Shown here one piece after another: positions 18,001 to 25,931 of a DNA stretch of 43,511 bases. The stretch is from positions 1 through 43,511 of IMG/VR virus record IMGVR_UViG_3300024348_000092, one strand, 5' to 3'. The translations under genes and the position numbers were made by a program. Below the pieces are notes generated by a model. It did not search any database. It worked only from the letters and a program-made list of their open reading frames with translations, and was not told the origin of the DNA. Within the stretch, counting starts at the first letter, position 1, and each line of letters begins with the position of its first letter. Source of the stretch: a virus.

Positions 18001-20986
18001 TTTATCAGGATATGAAATTGTTCATAATTTTGATAAAGTAAAAAATCCTATAAGAGTTATGGATCCTAATACAACCAGCATTCTTCTTCGAAATCTAACA
18101 GTTGGAACTTATAGTGTTGCAGTAAGAGTAATTAATACTCTGAATAATGTTTCTGAGCCAGTAATTATAAAAGTACACGTTAGTAATAATCATAAAGACA
18201 GAGATATTCCTAGACTAGTAGATGACGTACCGGTTGCTGGTACTACAACAGTAGGCTATACTGTTGACGGAAACACTTTTAAAGCAAAAAGATCTGGGTA
18301 TGGAATTAAGCACCCAGGAAGCGATTCTTCTTGGGTAAATAATACAAATACAACCGCTACAGCATGGCAGCAAGATTGCAGTGATTTGCCAAATATAACA
18401 TGGTCAGAAAGTGACAGAAACAGTGAAGGAGAATTCATTGTAGAACATGCTTATATACTAATGGATTTTAGTGATGCTACTGATAGATTTAAACTTTTAA
18501 AATACTACAAACCTACAGGGTCAGGTACTGCTCATTGGTATGATACAGGTACGGGTAATACTACTAATAGGTTTGGAAGTGCTTTAACTGGTACATTTAC
18601 TAAAGCAGCAGAATCTTCAAAAGTTACGGGATCAGGTACAGCATTTACTACCCAAATTGAACAAGGAGATGTTTTAAAACTCGGTAGTGAAGAAATAAGA
18701 GTTGCTGCAGTAGAGAGCAACACTGTACTATATTTAGAAGTAGCTACCGATACTGCACATAGTAGTGTTTCAGGTTTTATTCCAAATATTCGTATTGACT
18801 ACACCAATGATGTAATAATTGCTAGAGTTTATAAAACTTCTAGTGGTTTAGTGTTGGCAGAAACTTATTCACAAATTGATGCAATGCTTAAACCTGCAGG
18901 AGACTATATCGAAGCAGGTGGTGTCACTAATGACGAGATGGGCCCTGATTCTGTTGGTAATGATGAAATTGCCGATAATGCTGTGGGCGAAGATCAGATA
19001 AACGTATCTAGTGTATCTGCTATCTCAGCAAATCTTGGAAGTATTACAGCAGGTACTATGCGAAGTAATGTAACTGATTATATTCCAGATGCAAATGCTG
19101 CGCCCTCTGGGGATGAGAATGGTGCTTTTATTGATCTAACTGCAGGAAAATTTGTTTTTGGAGATGCAAATGAGTATATTCTATGGGACGGTTCAAATGT
19201 AACTATTTCTGGAGCTACTATTTCTGGAGCTTCTATTTCAGGGGGTTCTGCTGATGTAAATGCTACTATTACTGTTAAAGAAGATGGAACTACTCGACTA
19301 AGTTCTGCCGGTATACTGAACTGTACCACTGCTTTAGATGTATCAGCCTCAGGTGCTCAGGCTACTATATCTCATTCTAATATATCAAGAAGTGATGCAA
19401 CTAGTAGTGCTTCTCCTTCTGCAGGTTCAACTTTTACGGCTGTAGACAGTGTTACTACTAATTCACAAGGCCATGTAACAGGTATAAATGTTAAAACAAT
19501 TACTATGCCTGCTGGTGCAGCTGCAAATGATGCTACAATAACTTTCTCTGCCGGTACGTATTTGGGCGGTGGAGGAGCCATTACCGTAAACCAGTCGAGT
19601 AATGAAACCATAACATTTAATCATGATAACACAAGTCGCACTGATACTACTAGTTCCGCAAGTCCTGCTCATGGGAGCACGTTTACAGCAGTAGATAGTG
19701 TTACTACTAATACACAAGGACATATTACTGCTGCAAATCTTAAAACAATTACTTTGCCCGCAGAAGCTACAGTTAATAATGCTACTCTAACAATATCGGC
19801 AGGGACCGCTTTGGGAGGTGGAGGAAACTTTACAGCTAATCAATCCAGTAATGAGACTTTAACTATTAATCATGATAATATTTCTCGAAGTAATACAACG
19901 TCTACTGCAGCTCCTGGATATGGAAGTACTTTTACAGCTATAGGAGGAGTTAGTTCCAACTCTCAAGGGCATATAACAGGTGTAGAAACCAAGACAATTA
20001 CTATTCCTGCTAGTGATAACACTAATACATTTAGAACAATAAAGGTTGATACTAGTGGTAATGGCTCTGCTAATAATACTCTGACCTCCACAGAAGATTT
20101 AATGCTTAAAAAGGGCACTAATGTAACATTAGCAGAGTCTAATGGTGTTGTTACTATTTCTTCCACTAACACCACTTATACTAGTAGTGATTTTACTCAT
20201 GATGACTTAACTGGTTTTATATCAAACGAACATATAGACTGGACTGCAGATCAAGGTTCTACGAATATCCATACAGGTAACTATACTAATACTACTTATA
20301 CAGGCGGTACTAATATTAGTCTATCCGGAACAACGTTTAATCATGACGATGTATCAGGCGGTTTCGCAAGTCCTGCAGGCACACTAAGCCCTATAGGAAC
20401 GGATGGAAACGGAGATCAGACAGTAACACTATTATCTGCTGTCAGCCACGATGACGGACATATAACGGGAGCAAATACAGCAACTCTTACCTTTACCGGA
20501 CCCGTAACTGTTGATTCCCAAGGTCAATTAGATATTACAGCAAACAGTATTACTGCTAATGAGATAGCTGCAAATACTATTACAGCAAACGAAATAAATG
20601 CAAATGCTATTACAGCAAACGAAATAAATGCAAATGCTATTACAGCGAATGAGATAGCTGCTAATGCTATTACTGCCAATGAGATAGCTGCTAATGCTAT
20701 TACTGCCAATGAGATAGCTGCTAATGCTGTTACTGCCAATGAGATAGCCGCTAATGCTGTTACTGCCAATGAGATAGCTGCTAATGCTGTTACAGCAAGT
20801 GAGATAGCTGCTAATGCTGTAACAGCAAGTGAAATAAATGCTGATGCTGTTAGAGCAGAACAAATGCAAATTTCTAATAATAGTACTGGTAGTGCAGGTA
20901 TTTTTATGGACTATAATAGCGGAAATTCTAGAATAGACATACGAGATGCTTCAGCATTACGAGTACGCATTGGATACCTAGGATAA
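15023..20986 (+). CDS. Tail tip central fibre / host-specificity protein (lambda gpJ-like)
   Basis: The largest gene, 1,987 residues. The N-terminus (QTISVTDLISEGPIQGLVDG, residues about 25-45) and the first 900 residues match the gpJ tail-tip hub. A fibronectin-III-like domain follows (about 953-1045, with RISWTPPTNVG). From residue 1300 the protein is fibre-like: DEMGPDSVGNDEIADNAVG segments, three copies of an 83-residue beta repeat (about 1450-1663, marker GSTFTAV), ten copies of a decapeptide ITANEIAANA (1843-1942), and a C-terminal tip (RIDIRDASALRVRIGYLG). It should contact the receptor. Strong AGGAG lies before ATG 15023. Terminal repeats make tip exchange by recombination likely. Confidence 0.94.
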   Translation: MPAGPKGYQEYLESYNSHVGGQQRQTISVTDLISEGPIQGLVDGQASIYLNDDRAAPLSQAATSARLSKATISLTNNSTTATISDGSIVLADNGKKYLVVKKGYGSINVTATNPRVSSIDAAIHCTLTAGSSFFTTAMVSSISSILSYVPCTLVTTSDSDGEDNEGHGQGFISRRTDTTVATFTVGSGGGGGTWKPSGTYSLEVDRVIEISSISGSTVTLASAWAGTTGSYKYDVTGTIVEDVDTVTQTQVANYEALTTQFRVGTKSQEPFIDIGGHGSTSISNSPSAGGTIEQTSGYGDGTQAAKVLVGSSSAGFNLSAAQIQEVDEARFTWAYGSGHYAVSGKGNNQPTYTQYSITFEVKRPGQSSFENTDILNREVLHSGEYVNAVTFVQKIDLQQYRPFIDFKLTIKRMSNHTGPGYKSKGETYHDWQGISAASITNTTCVIKDKLSHPYCAMAKVGFTSQQFQGMPKRGYHARGLKVKVPSNYVTREENAGVSTYTRNVSTGVVTSTYQDWDGAFRRFAVYTNNPAWVFYDILTNNRYGLGDFLQEEHIDKYMLYRIARYCDELVDDGKGGTEPRFTCNLYFQKQADAYKVVKDIATVFRSMVYYFDGQVSPIIDAPSGPVYTFTKANVIDGAFSYEGTGSKTRINQCVVSWIDPDANYKASPLLVEDRKNIAETGKIISQDSVAMGAITEGQALRYGRWKLWTAANQREIVSFKSSLNSSFILPGDIINVQDADRYATRYGGRISNSGTTRSVSSIPLDSSVTLAAGSTYTLSVIFDQPGAFATETVTINGTVYAKGDLIKQAYIDSNGNGTYTLQDINTEEKAVNAKATSGGTDALILNWADTHRIETETVTTSSGTTNTITVQSAFSEVPNAEAMWVLTETTAGGSEVKGSAKQYKVLAVSQGANSEYSFTAVEHYDEKFAAVDEDFTTFVADTVYPAVRSLDTVPPVKDVRSRNTPEFAGRGGALRISWTPPTNVGEVLGTYEHLSGYEIVHNFDKVKNPIRVMDPNTTSILLRNLTVGTYSVAVRVINTLNNVSEPVIIKVHVSNNHKDRDIPRLVDDVPVAGTTTVGYTVDGNTFKAKRSGYGIKHPGSDSSWVNNTNTTATAWQQDCSDLPNITWSESDRNSEGEFIVEHAYILMDFSDATDRFKLLKYYKPTGSGTAHWYDTGTGNTTNRFGSALTGTFTKAAESSKVTGSGTAFTTQIEQGDVLKLGSEEIRVAAVESNTVLYLEVATDTAHSSVSGFIPNIRIDYTNDVIIARVYKTSSGLVLAETYSQIDAMLKPAGDYIEAGGVTNDEMGPDSVGNDEIADNAVGEDQINVSSVSAISANLGSITAGTMRSNVTDYIPDANAAPSGDENGAFIDLTAGKFVFGDANEYILWDGSNVTISGATISGASISGGSADVNATITVKEDGTTRLSSAGILNCTTALDVSASGAQATISHSNISRSDATSSASPSAGSTFTAVDSVTTNSQGHVTGINVKTITMPAGAAANDATITFSAGTYLGGGGAITVNQSSNETITFNHDNTSRTDTTSSASPAHGSTFTAVDSVTTNTQGHITAANLKTITLPAEATVNNATLTISAGTALGGGGNFTANQSSNETLTINHDNISRSNTTSTAAPGYGSTFTAIGGVSSNSQGHITGVETKTITIPASDNTNTFRTIKVDTSGNGSANNTLTSTEDLMLKKGTNVTLAESNGVVTISSTNTTYTSSDFTHDDLTGFISNEHIDWTADQGSTNIHTGNYTNTTYTGGTNISLSGTTFNHDDVSGGFASPAGTLSPIGTDGNGDQTVTLLSAVSHDDGHITGANTATLTFTGPVTVDSQGQLDITANSITANEIAANTITANEINANAITANEINANAITANEIAANAITANEIAANAITANEIAANAVTANEIAANAVTANEIAANAVTASEIAANAVTASEINADAVRAEQMQISNNSTGSAGIFMDYNSGNSRIDIRDASALRVRIGYLG
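19370..20010 (+). repeat. Three 249-bp repeats in the J fibre
   Basis: Three tandem, diverged copies of an 83-residue unit. Shared landmarks are GSTFTAV, SQGH(V/I)TG and KTIT(M/L/I)PA in each copy. Period measured between TFTAVDSV markers. Confidence 0.8.
20549..20848 (+). repeat. Ten tandem 30-bp repeats coding ITANEIAANA
   Basis: Ten back-to-back decapeptide copies, [I/V]TA[N/S]EI[A/N]A[N/D][A/T]. Several neighbouring units are nearly identical in DNA, so recent expansion or slippage is likely. They probably form a triple-stranded shaft before the fibre tip. Confidence 0.92.
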
Positions 20987-20991
20987 ATACC

Positions 20992-21060
20992 ATGAAAAAA
21001 ATAAAACTTGACATAACAACCCAAAATAGCTATAATTCTGTAATGGAGAAAATGAAATGA
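20992..21060 (+). CDS. Possible 22-residue coupling peptide containing a promoter
   Basis: ATG 20992 opens MKKIKLDITTQNSYNSVMEK..., ending in TGA that overlaps the next gene's ATG (ATGA). AGGA from the end of J lies 8 bases upstream. It may only pass ribosomes from J to the next gene. The promoter at 21008-21036 lies inside it. Confidence 0.3.
   Translation: MKKIKLDITTQNSYNSVMEKMK
21008..21036 (+). promoter_or_regulatory. Consensus sigma-70 promoter for accessory fibre genes
   Basis: TTGACA (21008-21013), 17-base spacer, TATAAT (21031-21036): a perfect match to the consensus. Transcription should start near 21043, just ahead of the GGAG (21045-21048) that serves ATG 21057, giving a leader of only about 14 bases. 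Confidence 0.85.
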
Positions 21061-21398
21061 GTGCAGCCCGATACAACCTAGTTATTGACCAAGGTTCCGA
21101 CTTTGCGGTTTCAATGGTTATCAAAGAAGACGGAACAGTAAAAGACTTATCGGGCTTTAGTGCTCGGGCTCAGATGCGTTCGTCAAAAAATACTACGTCA
21201 GTAGCCGCAACTTTTACATGTACTGTTGAATCCCCTCCTACGGCAGGAACAATAGTTATGTCACTAAATGCAGCTACTTCTTCTGCTTTAACTGCGGGAA
21301 CCTTTTATTATGATATGGAAGTATATACAGCCTCAGATGCAACAGTTACTAGACTAATTCAAGGTACTGTGGAAGTGACTAGGGAGATAACTAGATAA
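21057..21398 (+). CDS. Small Ig-like structural protein (BppU N-terminal-like)
   Basis: A protein of 113 residues predicted to be all-beta. The layout LVIDQGSDFAVSMVIKEDG, then DLSGFSARAQMRSS, then TAGTFYYDMEVYT resembles the N-terminal Ig-like domain of baseplate/upper-fibre adaptor proteins found next to fibre genes in many phages. It probably attaches fibres or decorates the tail tip. GGAG is 8 bases upstream; the start is also in ATGA overlap with a 22-codon frame. It ends one base into the next gene. The family call is from pattern memory, not from a catalytic motif. Confidence 0.6.
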   Translation: MSAARYNLVIDQGSDFAVSMVIKEDGTVKDLSGFSARAQMRSSKNTTSVAATFTCTVESPPTAGTIVMSLNAATSSALTAGTFYYDMEVYTASDATVTRLIQGTVEVTREITR

Positions 21399-21757
21399 TG
21401 ACGATAAGTATAGCACTAACTCCCGTTGTTAACGGTGTCGATATTACAGAGAGTACTACTACTATAGAAAGTAGTACTCTTGCTTTAGGGGCAGCTACTT
21501 CTGCCGGGTCCTTGCCTTTTACACCCCACGGGACTATTACAGCAACAAATGTTCAGACAGCTTTAGAACAACTTGCAGATCAAGACTTTCGTACTTCGGA
21601 TACGCCAACCGGAACAAATGTTCAAGAAGGCGACACATGGTACGATACCACTGAAAATGAAATGAAAATATATCGCGAAATAAGCTCAGGAGTATTTGCA
21701 TGGACTAATTTAGTAGTCACAAATACCGACGACCTTCTTGACGCAGGAGCCTTTTAA
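21398..21757 (+). CDS. Small tail-associated protein, unknown
   Basis: A protein of 119 residues with a Thr/Ser-rich N-terminus (ALTPVVNGVDITESTTTIES), a TNVQTALEQLADQ helix and a C-terminal EGDTWYDTTENEMKIYRE segment. The last is a short motif often seen in fibre-associated proteins of marine phages, where it marks the start of a small beta domain. It overlaps the preceding gene by TAATG and sits 18 bases before a fibre gene with an Mtd-like N-terminus. A structural role is inferred from context. Confidence 0.55.
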   Translation: MTISIALTPVVNGVDITESTTTIESSTLALGAATSAGSLPFTPHGTITATNVQTALEQLADQDFRTSDTPTGTNVQEGDTWYDTTENEMKIYREISSGVFAWTNLVVTNTDDLLDAGAF

Positions 21758-21775
21758 GGCTAACGGAGACCCTCA

Positions 21776-23080
21776 ATGGCTCAAACAATTTTAATCAAAA
21801 GAAGTTCTAGTACTTCAACCCCTACTTCGCTCGCGAATGGAGAGTTAGCGTATTCATCAAATAGTAATAAATTATTTGTTGGTAGACCAGGAGGTGCTTC
21901 TGGTGATATAGATGCAATCGGTGGTAAGTATTATACTGACATTATTGCAGGCGCAACCGCAGCAAATACTGCAAGTAAGATAGTCCTTCGAGATGGTTCC
22001 GGTAATTTTACAGCCGGTACTATTACAGCAAATTTAACAGGTAATGTAACAGGTAACGTAACAGGAAGTGCAGGAACTGCTACTGGTAATGCTGGTTCAG
22101 CAACAGTACTTGCAACTGCACGCACTATCGGTGGAGTATCTTTCGATGGTTCTGCTAATATTAACCTTCCTGGTGTTAATGCGGCAGGTACCCAAGATAC
22201 TTCTGGTAATGCTGATACTGCTACTGCTCTTGAGACTGCACGTACTATTGGTGGAGTATCATTTGACGGTTCTGCTAATATTAACCTTCCTGGTGTTAAT
22301 GCATCAGGTACTCAGAATACTTCTGGTAACGCTACAACAGCAACAGCTTTTGCCTCAGGAAGAACTATTGCAATCACAGGCGACTTAGCATATACTTCAC
22401 CTTCTTTTGACGGTTCTGGTAATGTAACTGCAGCAGGTACTCTTGCTACTGTTAACAGTAATGTAGGGCAGTTTGGTTCTACCACTGCTGTACCAGTAGT
22501 TACTGTTAACGCAAAAGGTCTTGTTACTGCAATATCTACTTCAGCCATAGCAACTTCTTGGACTGCTGCGGCAGACTCAGGAACTGCAGATGCTATAGCC
22601 GGTGGAGAAACCTTTACTATTTCTGGTGGAACTGGTGTAGCTAGTGCTGTTAGCGCAAATGAAGTTACTCTTTCTATCGGACAGGCTGTTGCAACTACTT
22701 CTAACGTAACATTCAACAACGTAGCTGTAGACGGTACACTTACTTCTGACGATATCACTGCAGCTAATATGACTGCTTCTGGTAACGTTATTGTTACTGG
22801 TAATCTTACCGTAAACGGCACAACTACTACTGTTAATTCTAATACTGTCAATATTGGCGATGCTATTATGACATTAAACAGTGATGAAACAGGAACTCCT
22901 TCAGCAGATGCTGGTTTAGAAATAGAAAGGGGTACTTCTACAAATACAAAACTTTACTGGGATGAGTCTGCTAAATACTGGGTAGTAGGAGATGGAGATA
23001 CGCCTGCTTACTCTCGCGTTCTTACAGCTTCTAGCTGGGGCTCTGCATATACAGGCAACGTAGACGGCGGAACATTCTAA
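21776..23080 (+). CDS. Tail fibre-like protein with Mtd-type N-terminal domain
   Basis: A protein of 434 residues. Residues 1-55 (QTILIKRSSSTSTPTSLANG, ELAYSSNSNKLFVG) match the short beta-prism-like domain at the start of the phage major tropism determinant and many fibre proteins. The rest is low-complexity Gly/Thr/Ala/Ser beta-helix-like sequence with two near-identical 40-residue repeats (marker RTIGGVSFDGSANINLPGVN). The C-terminus (TNTKLYWDESAKYWVVGDGD) is a motif often found at fibre ends. It probably forms a trimeric side fibre. Shine-Dalgarno is GGAG before ATG 21776. Confidence 0.75.
   Translation: MAQTILIKRSSSTSTPTSLANGELAYSSNSNKLFVGRPGGASGDIDAIGGKYYTDIIAGATAANTASKIVLRDGSGNFTAGTITANLTGNVTGNVTGSAGTATGNAGSATVLATARTIGGVSFDGSANINLPGVNAAGTQDTSGNADTATALETARTIGGVSFDGSANINLPGVNASGTQNTSGNATTATAFASGRTIAITGDLAYTSPSFDGSGNVTAAGTLATVNSNVGQFGSTTAVPVVTVNAKGLVTAISTSAIATSWTAAADSGTADAIAGGETFTISGGTGVASAVSANEVTLSIGQAVATTSNVTFNNVAVDGTLTSDDITAANMTASGNVIVTGNLTVNGTTTTVNSNTVNIGDAIMTLNSDETGTPSADAGLEIERGTSTNTKLYWDESAKYWVVGDGDTPAYSRVLTASSWGSAYTGNVDGGTF
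22118..22350 (+). repeat. Tandem 120-bp repeat in a fibre gene
   Basis: Two copies, starting at 22118 and 22238, nearly identical in DNA and protein (marker GGVSFDGSANINLPG). The second copy ends in sequence that diverges near 22350. Confidence 0.85.
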
Positions 23081-23099
23081 AAAAATTAAAAAATCTCTA

Positions 23100-23111
23100 G
23101 CGTATATACGC
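23100..23111. promoter_or_regulatory. Perfect 12-bp palindrome between fibre genes
   Basis: GCGTATATACGC in an A/T-rich gap, ahead of GGGAGG and ATG 23130. It could be an operator, a weak hairpin protecting the mRNA, or chance. Confidence 0.35.
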
Positions 23112-23129
23112 AAGTTTTAGGGAGGCCAT

Positions 23130-23912
23130 ATGGCACAAACGATCAAATTAAAGCGCTCCTCTACGGAGGGCGCAATTCCTGCTACGTCCGCTTTAGCTTT
23201 AGGTGAGGTAGCCATCAATACGTATGACGGAAAGATGTACATCAAGAAAAACGATGGCTCTGACTCTGTTGTAGAAATTGGTGGAAGCTCTTCTAGTGAT
23301 ACTCTAACATCTACTCACACAACCTATGAGTATGTTGCAACGAGTAATCAAACTACTTTTTCGGGATCGGATGTGTACAGTGCCACTTTAGCATACGACA
23401 CCGGCACCCCTGCTAAAATTCAAGTCTTTTTAAATGGTATTCTACTCGACGAAGGGTCAGGTGCAGATTATACTGCAACTAATGGCACTTCGGTTGTTTT
23501 AACTACGGGTGCTACAACGGGCGATTTAGTTCAAATCTCCGCATATAAATCCTCTGCTGGCACTACAGCACTTACTATAGATACTCAGGCAAATATAAGT
23601 GGAAGTACAGCAACCACTACATCTACCTCAGTCACTACAGTAAATTCTTTTGCAGCATCGACTTTTAGATCAGCAAGATATACGGTTCAAATTACAAATT
23701 CGACAGATAGTACCTACCAGATAACAGAAATACTATTAATTCATAATGGAACAACTCCTGAAATAACTGAATATGGTTCTATACATACAGGTGCAGCAGT
23801 GGAAGCTACTTTTGATGCTGATATATCATCAGGAAGCGTAAGACTTCGTGCAACTCCTGCCTCTGGGGATACCATGGCTTTCAAAGTTGTCCGACACAGT
23901 ATCATAGTCTAA
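23130..23912 (+). CDS. Fibre/decoration protein with Mtd-type N-terminus and duplicated C-terminal domain
   Basis: A protein of 260 residues in three parts. Residues 1-52 are an Mtd-type N-terminal domain (TIKLKRSSTEGAIP, LALGEVAINTYDGKMYIK). Residues about 65-145 are a beta domain common in marine phage virion proteins (SNQTTFSGSD, IQVFLNGILLDEGSGADYTA). Residues about 165-260 (RSARYTVQITNSTDSTYQIT...GDTMAFKVV) are closely similar to the C-terminal part of the next gene. The domain order suggests a base, a spacer and an exposed head. Strong GGGAGG precedes the start. Confidence 0.7.
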   Translation: MAQTIKLKRSSTEGAIPATSALALGEVAINTYDGKMYIKKNDGSDSVVEIGGSSSSDTLTSTHTTYEYVATSNQTTFSGSDVYSATLAYDTGTPAKIQVFLNGILLDEGSGADYTATNGTSVVLTTGATTGDLVQISAYKSSAGTTALTIDTQANISGSTATTTSTSVTTVNSFAASTFRSARYTVQITNSTDSTYQITEILLIHNGTTPEITEYGSIHTGAAVEATFDADISSGSVRLRATPASGDTMAFKVVRHSIIV

Positions 23913-23924
23913 GGAGGCATAGAG

Positions 23925-24332
23925 ATGGCTAAATCAAAAGGCAGACTCCTAGCAGAACTACTTAGCTCTGATGGGACTGTAAAAAGAAGTAAAAACAAGG
24001 ATGCTGTAGCAGCTAAAGAAACCGGCACAGCTACTAGTACGAGTACCGCTCAAAAATCTATAATTACATTTGCAAAAGCAACTTATAGATCAGCAAAGTA
24101 CGTTATTCAAGTAACAAACTCTACAGACAGTACTTATCATGTTACAGAGTTATTACTTACTCATGACGGCTCAACTGCCAATATTACAGAGTATGGGACA
24201 ATATACACAGGTGCCGCAGCTGAGGCCACATTTACCGCAGATATCTCAGGAGCAAATGTGAGACTACTTGTAACGCCTGCATCTGGTGATACGATGGCCT
24301 ATAAGGTCATTCTACAGACAATAGCAGTATAA
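23925..24332 (+). CDS. Small virion protein paralogous to the preceding gene's C-terminus
   Basis: A protein of 135 residues. Residues 45-135 repeat the C-terminal domain of the previous protein: RSAKYVIQVTNSTDSTYHVT, TEYGTIYTGAA, ATPASGDTMA-like ends. The N-terminal 40 residues (KSKGRLLAELLSSDGTVKRS) replace the Mtd and spacer domains. It looks like a duplication that left the head domain as a free protein, perhaps to cap or decorate. Near-perfect AAGGAGG is 8 bases upstream, predicting strong translation. Confidence 0.7.
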   Translation: MAKSKGRLLAELLSSDGTVKRSKNKDAVAAKETGTATSTSTAQKSIITFAKATYRSAKYVIQVTNSTDSTYHVTELLLTHDGSTANITEYGTIYTGAAAEATFTADISGANVRLLVTPASGDTMAYKVILQTIAV

Positions 24333-24338
24333 ATTATA

Positions 24339-24372
24339 GAGGTATTAAAAATAATGCTTGACAAAATACCTC
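24339..24372. promoter_or_regulatory. Inverted repeat embracing the -35 box
   Basis: GAGGTATT (24339-24346) and AATACCTC (24365-24372) are perfect 8-base arms around an 18-base centre that contains the TTGACA box. Placement suggests an operator for a dimeric repressor or activator. A terminator is less likely because no T tract follows. Confidence 0.5.
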
Positions 24373-24386
24373 AAATCTCTTATACT
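24358..24386 (+). promoter_or_regulatory. Sigma-70 promoter of the Thr/Ser-fibre and tailoring unit
   Basis: TTGACA (24358-24363), 17-base spacer, TATACT (24381-24386). Expected start near 24393, about 48 bases before GTG 24441. It is the last promoter found before the terminator at 31909. Confidence 0.87.
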
Positions 24387-24440
24387 GTATCAAACAATTA
24401 AAGTTAGCTTAATAAAGCAGGCCTAGGGGAGATGTGAACC

Positions 24441-25928
24441 GTGGCAACAAATCATAATTTTAGAGTCAAAAATGGACTAGAAGTAGGTGGAGTAGAGGTT
24501 GTAAACTCTAGTGGAGTATTACAATTAGCTTCTACATTAACTTCAACCACTCAGAACAGTGGTACAAATAATACTACACTAGCTACTACGGCTTTTGTAA
24601 CTGCGGCAGTGGCAGCGATTGGTGATGGCCATATCGACTGGACAGGTGCTAGTGCAGGAACAATTCATGCCAGTAACTATACTAACACTACTTATTCAGT
24701 CGGTGACGGAGGTCTTACGACTAACGACTTCACTAATGCAGACCATAGTAAACTCAACGCTATCGAAGCTAGTGCTACAGCAGACCAAACGGATGCTGAA
24801 ATAAGAGCAGCCGTTGAAGCCGCTACAAATTCAAATGTATTTACAGATGCCGACCACTCCAAGCTTAATGCTATAGAGGCAAGTGCAACGGCTGATCAAA
24901 CGGATGCAGAAATAAGGGCAGCTGTCGAAGCAGCCAGTGACTCGAACGTATTTACTGATGCAGACCACAGCAAACTCAACGCTATTGAAGCTTCAGCCGA
25001 TGTAACCGATACTGCAAATGTTGTTGCAGCATTATCGGCAGGAACAGGTGTAGCTATATCTGGAGGTGGTGCGATTAGTGTTACAGCAGTCGCTTTAACA
25101 ACAGTACAAACCGCAGCCAATCAATCAGCTCATCTAGCTCTTACAGCTCAGGAAGGCGACATCGTAGTTCGCTCAGATGAGAATAAAACTTATTGTCATA
25201 ACGGTGGTTCAGCTGGAACCATGAACGACTACACCTTACTCGCCACCCCAACAGATGCCGTATTAAGTGTAGCTGGTAATACTGGTGCAGTAAGTGCCGC
25301 TCAAATAGCTGCAGCAGTTGAAGCTGCATCTAACTCAAATACATTCACGGATGCCGATCATTCCAAACTAGGTGCTATCGAGGCGAGTGCAACTGCAGAT
25401 CAGACAGATGCAGAGATAAGAACAGCCGTTGAAGCCGCAAGTGATTCCAATGTATTTACTGATGCAGACCATAGTAAACTCAATGCTGTCGAAGCGAATG
25501 CAGATGTTACTGACACTACTAACGTAGTAGCTGCTCTAACCGCTGGCACTAATGTAGCAATAGCGGCTAATGGTACCATTTCTTCTACAGATACTACTTA
25601 TAGTGTAGGTGATGGAGGTCTTACGACTAATGACTTCACTAATGCAGACCACAGTAAACTCAATGCTATTGAAGCCAGTGCAGATGTTACTGATACTGCC
25701 AACGTAACTTCAGCGGGTGCTTTGATGGATTCGGAATTAACAAGTATAGCTTCAGTAAAGGCTTTAAACCAAGGAGTAGCTACTGGTAACAGTCCTACTT
25801 TTGCAGCTCTTACAATTACAGGTGCAATCACATCGGCGGCTAAAGCTGTAGGAACACAAACGGTTACCGCAACAGCGCCCTCAAGTGCGACAGGTTTTCC
25901 TAATGGACACGTTTGGTATGTGGTGTAG
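24441..25928 (+). CDS. Repetitive tail fibre protein
   Basis: A protein of 495 residues from GTG 24441, supported by GGGGAG about 9 bases upstream and the absence of an ATG nearby. The start (ATNHNFRVKNGLEVGGVEV) and the HIDWTGASAGTIHASNYTNT segment are typical of marine phage fibres. Six copies of an FT(N/D)ADHSKLNAIEAS motif occur in two groups of three, within units of 37 residues (DQTDAEIRAAVEAA spacer). A short GDIVVRSDENKTYCHNGGSAG segment near residue 235 resembles a common fibre insertion. The C-terminus ends GFPNGHVWYVV. It probably forms a trimeric, partly coiled shaft. Confidence 0.78.
   Translation: MATNHNFRVKNGLEVGGVEVVNSSGVLQLASTLTSTTQNSGTNNTTLATTAFVTAAVAAIGDGHIDWTGASAGTIHASNYTNTTYSVGDGGLTTNDFTNADHSKLNAIEASATADQTDAEIRAAVEAATNSNVFTDADHSKLNAIEASATADQTDAEIRAAVEAASDSNVFTDADHSKLNAIEASADVTDTANVVAALSAGTGVAISGGGAISVTAVALTTVQTAANQSAHLALTAQEGDIVVRSDENKTYCHNGGSAGTMNDYTLLATPTDAVLSVAGNTGAVSAAQIAAAVEAASNSNTFTDADHSKLGAIEASATADQTDAEIRTAVEAASDSNVFTDADHSKLNAVEANADVTDTTNVVAALTAGTNVAIAANGTISSTDTTYSVGDGGLTTNDFTNADHSKLNAIEASADVTDTANVTSAGALMDSELTSIASVKALNQGVATGNSPTFAALTITGAITSAAKAVGTQTVTATAPSSATGFPNGHVWYVV
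24728..25690 (+). repeat. 111-bp fibre repeats in two clusters
   Basis: Six copies of the ADHSKL(N/G)A(I/V)EA coding unit, three between about 24,728 and 25,020 and three between about 25,345 and 25,690. Two copies also share the flanking DGGLTTNDFTN sequence, suggesting duplication of a whole block. Confidence 0.8.
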
Positions 25929-25931
25929 ATC

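Noticed and set aside
20524-20869. Minus-strand frames opposite the J decapeptide array
   Set aside because: Shadow of a perfect 30-base repeat; low-complexity product and no start signals.
21776-24332. Diversity-generating retroelement, prompted by Mtd-type N-termini
   Set aside because: No reverse transcriptase or template/variable repeat pair with adenine-specific differences is visible in the window.
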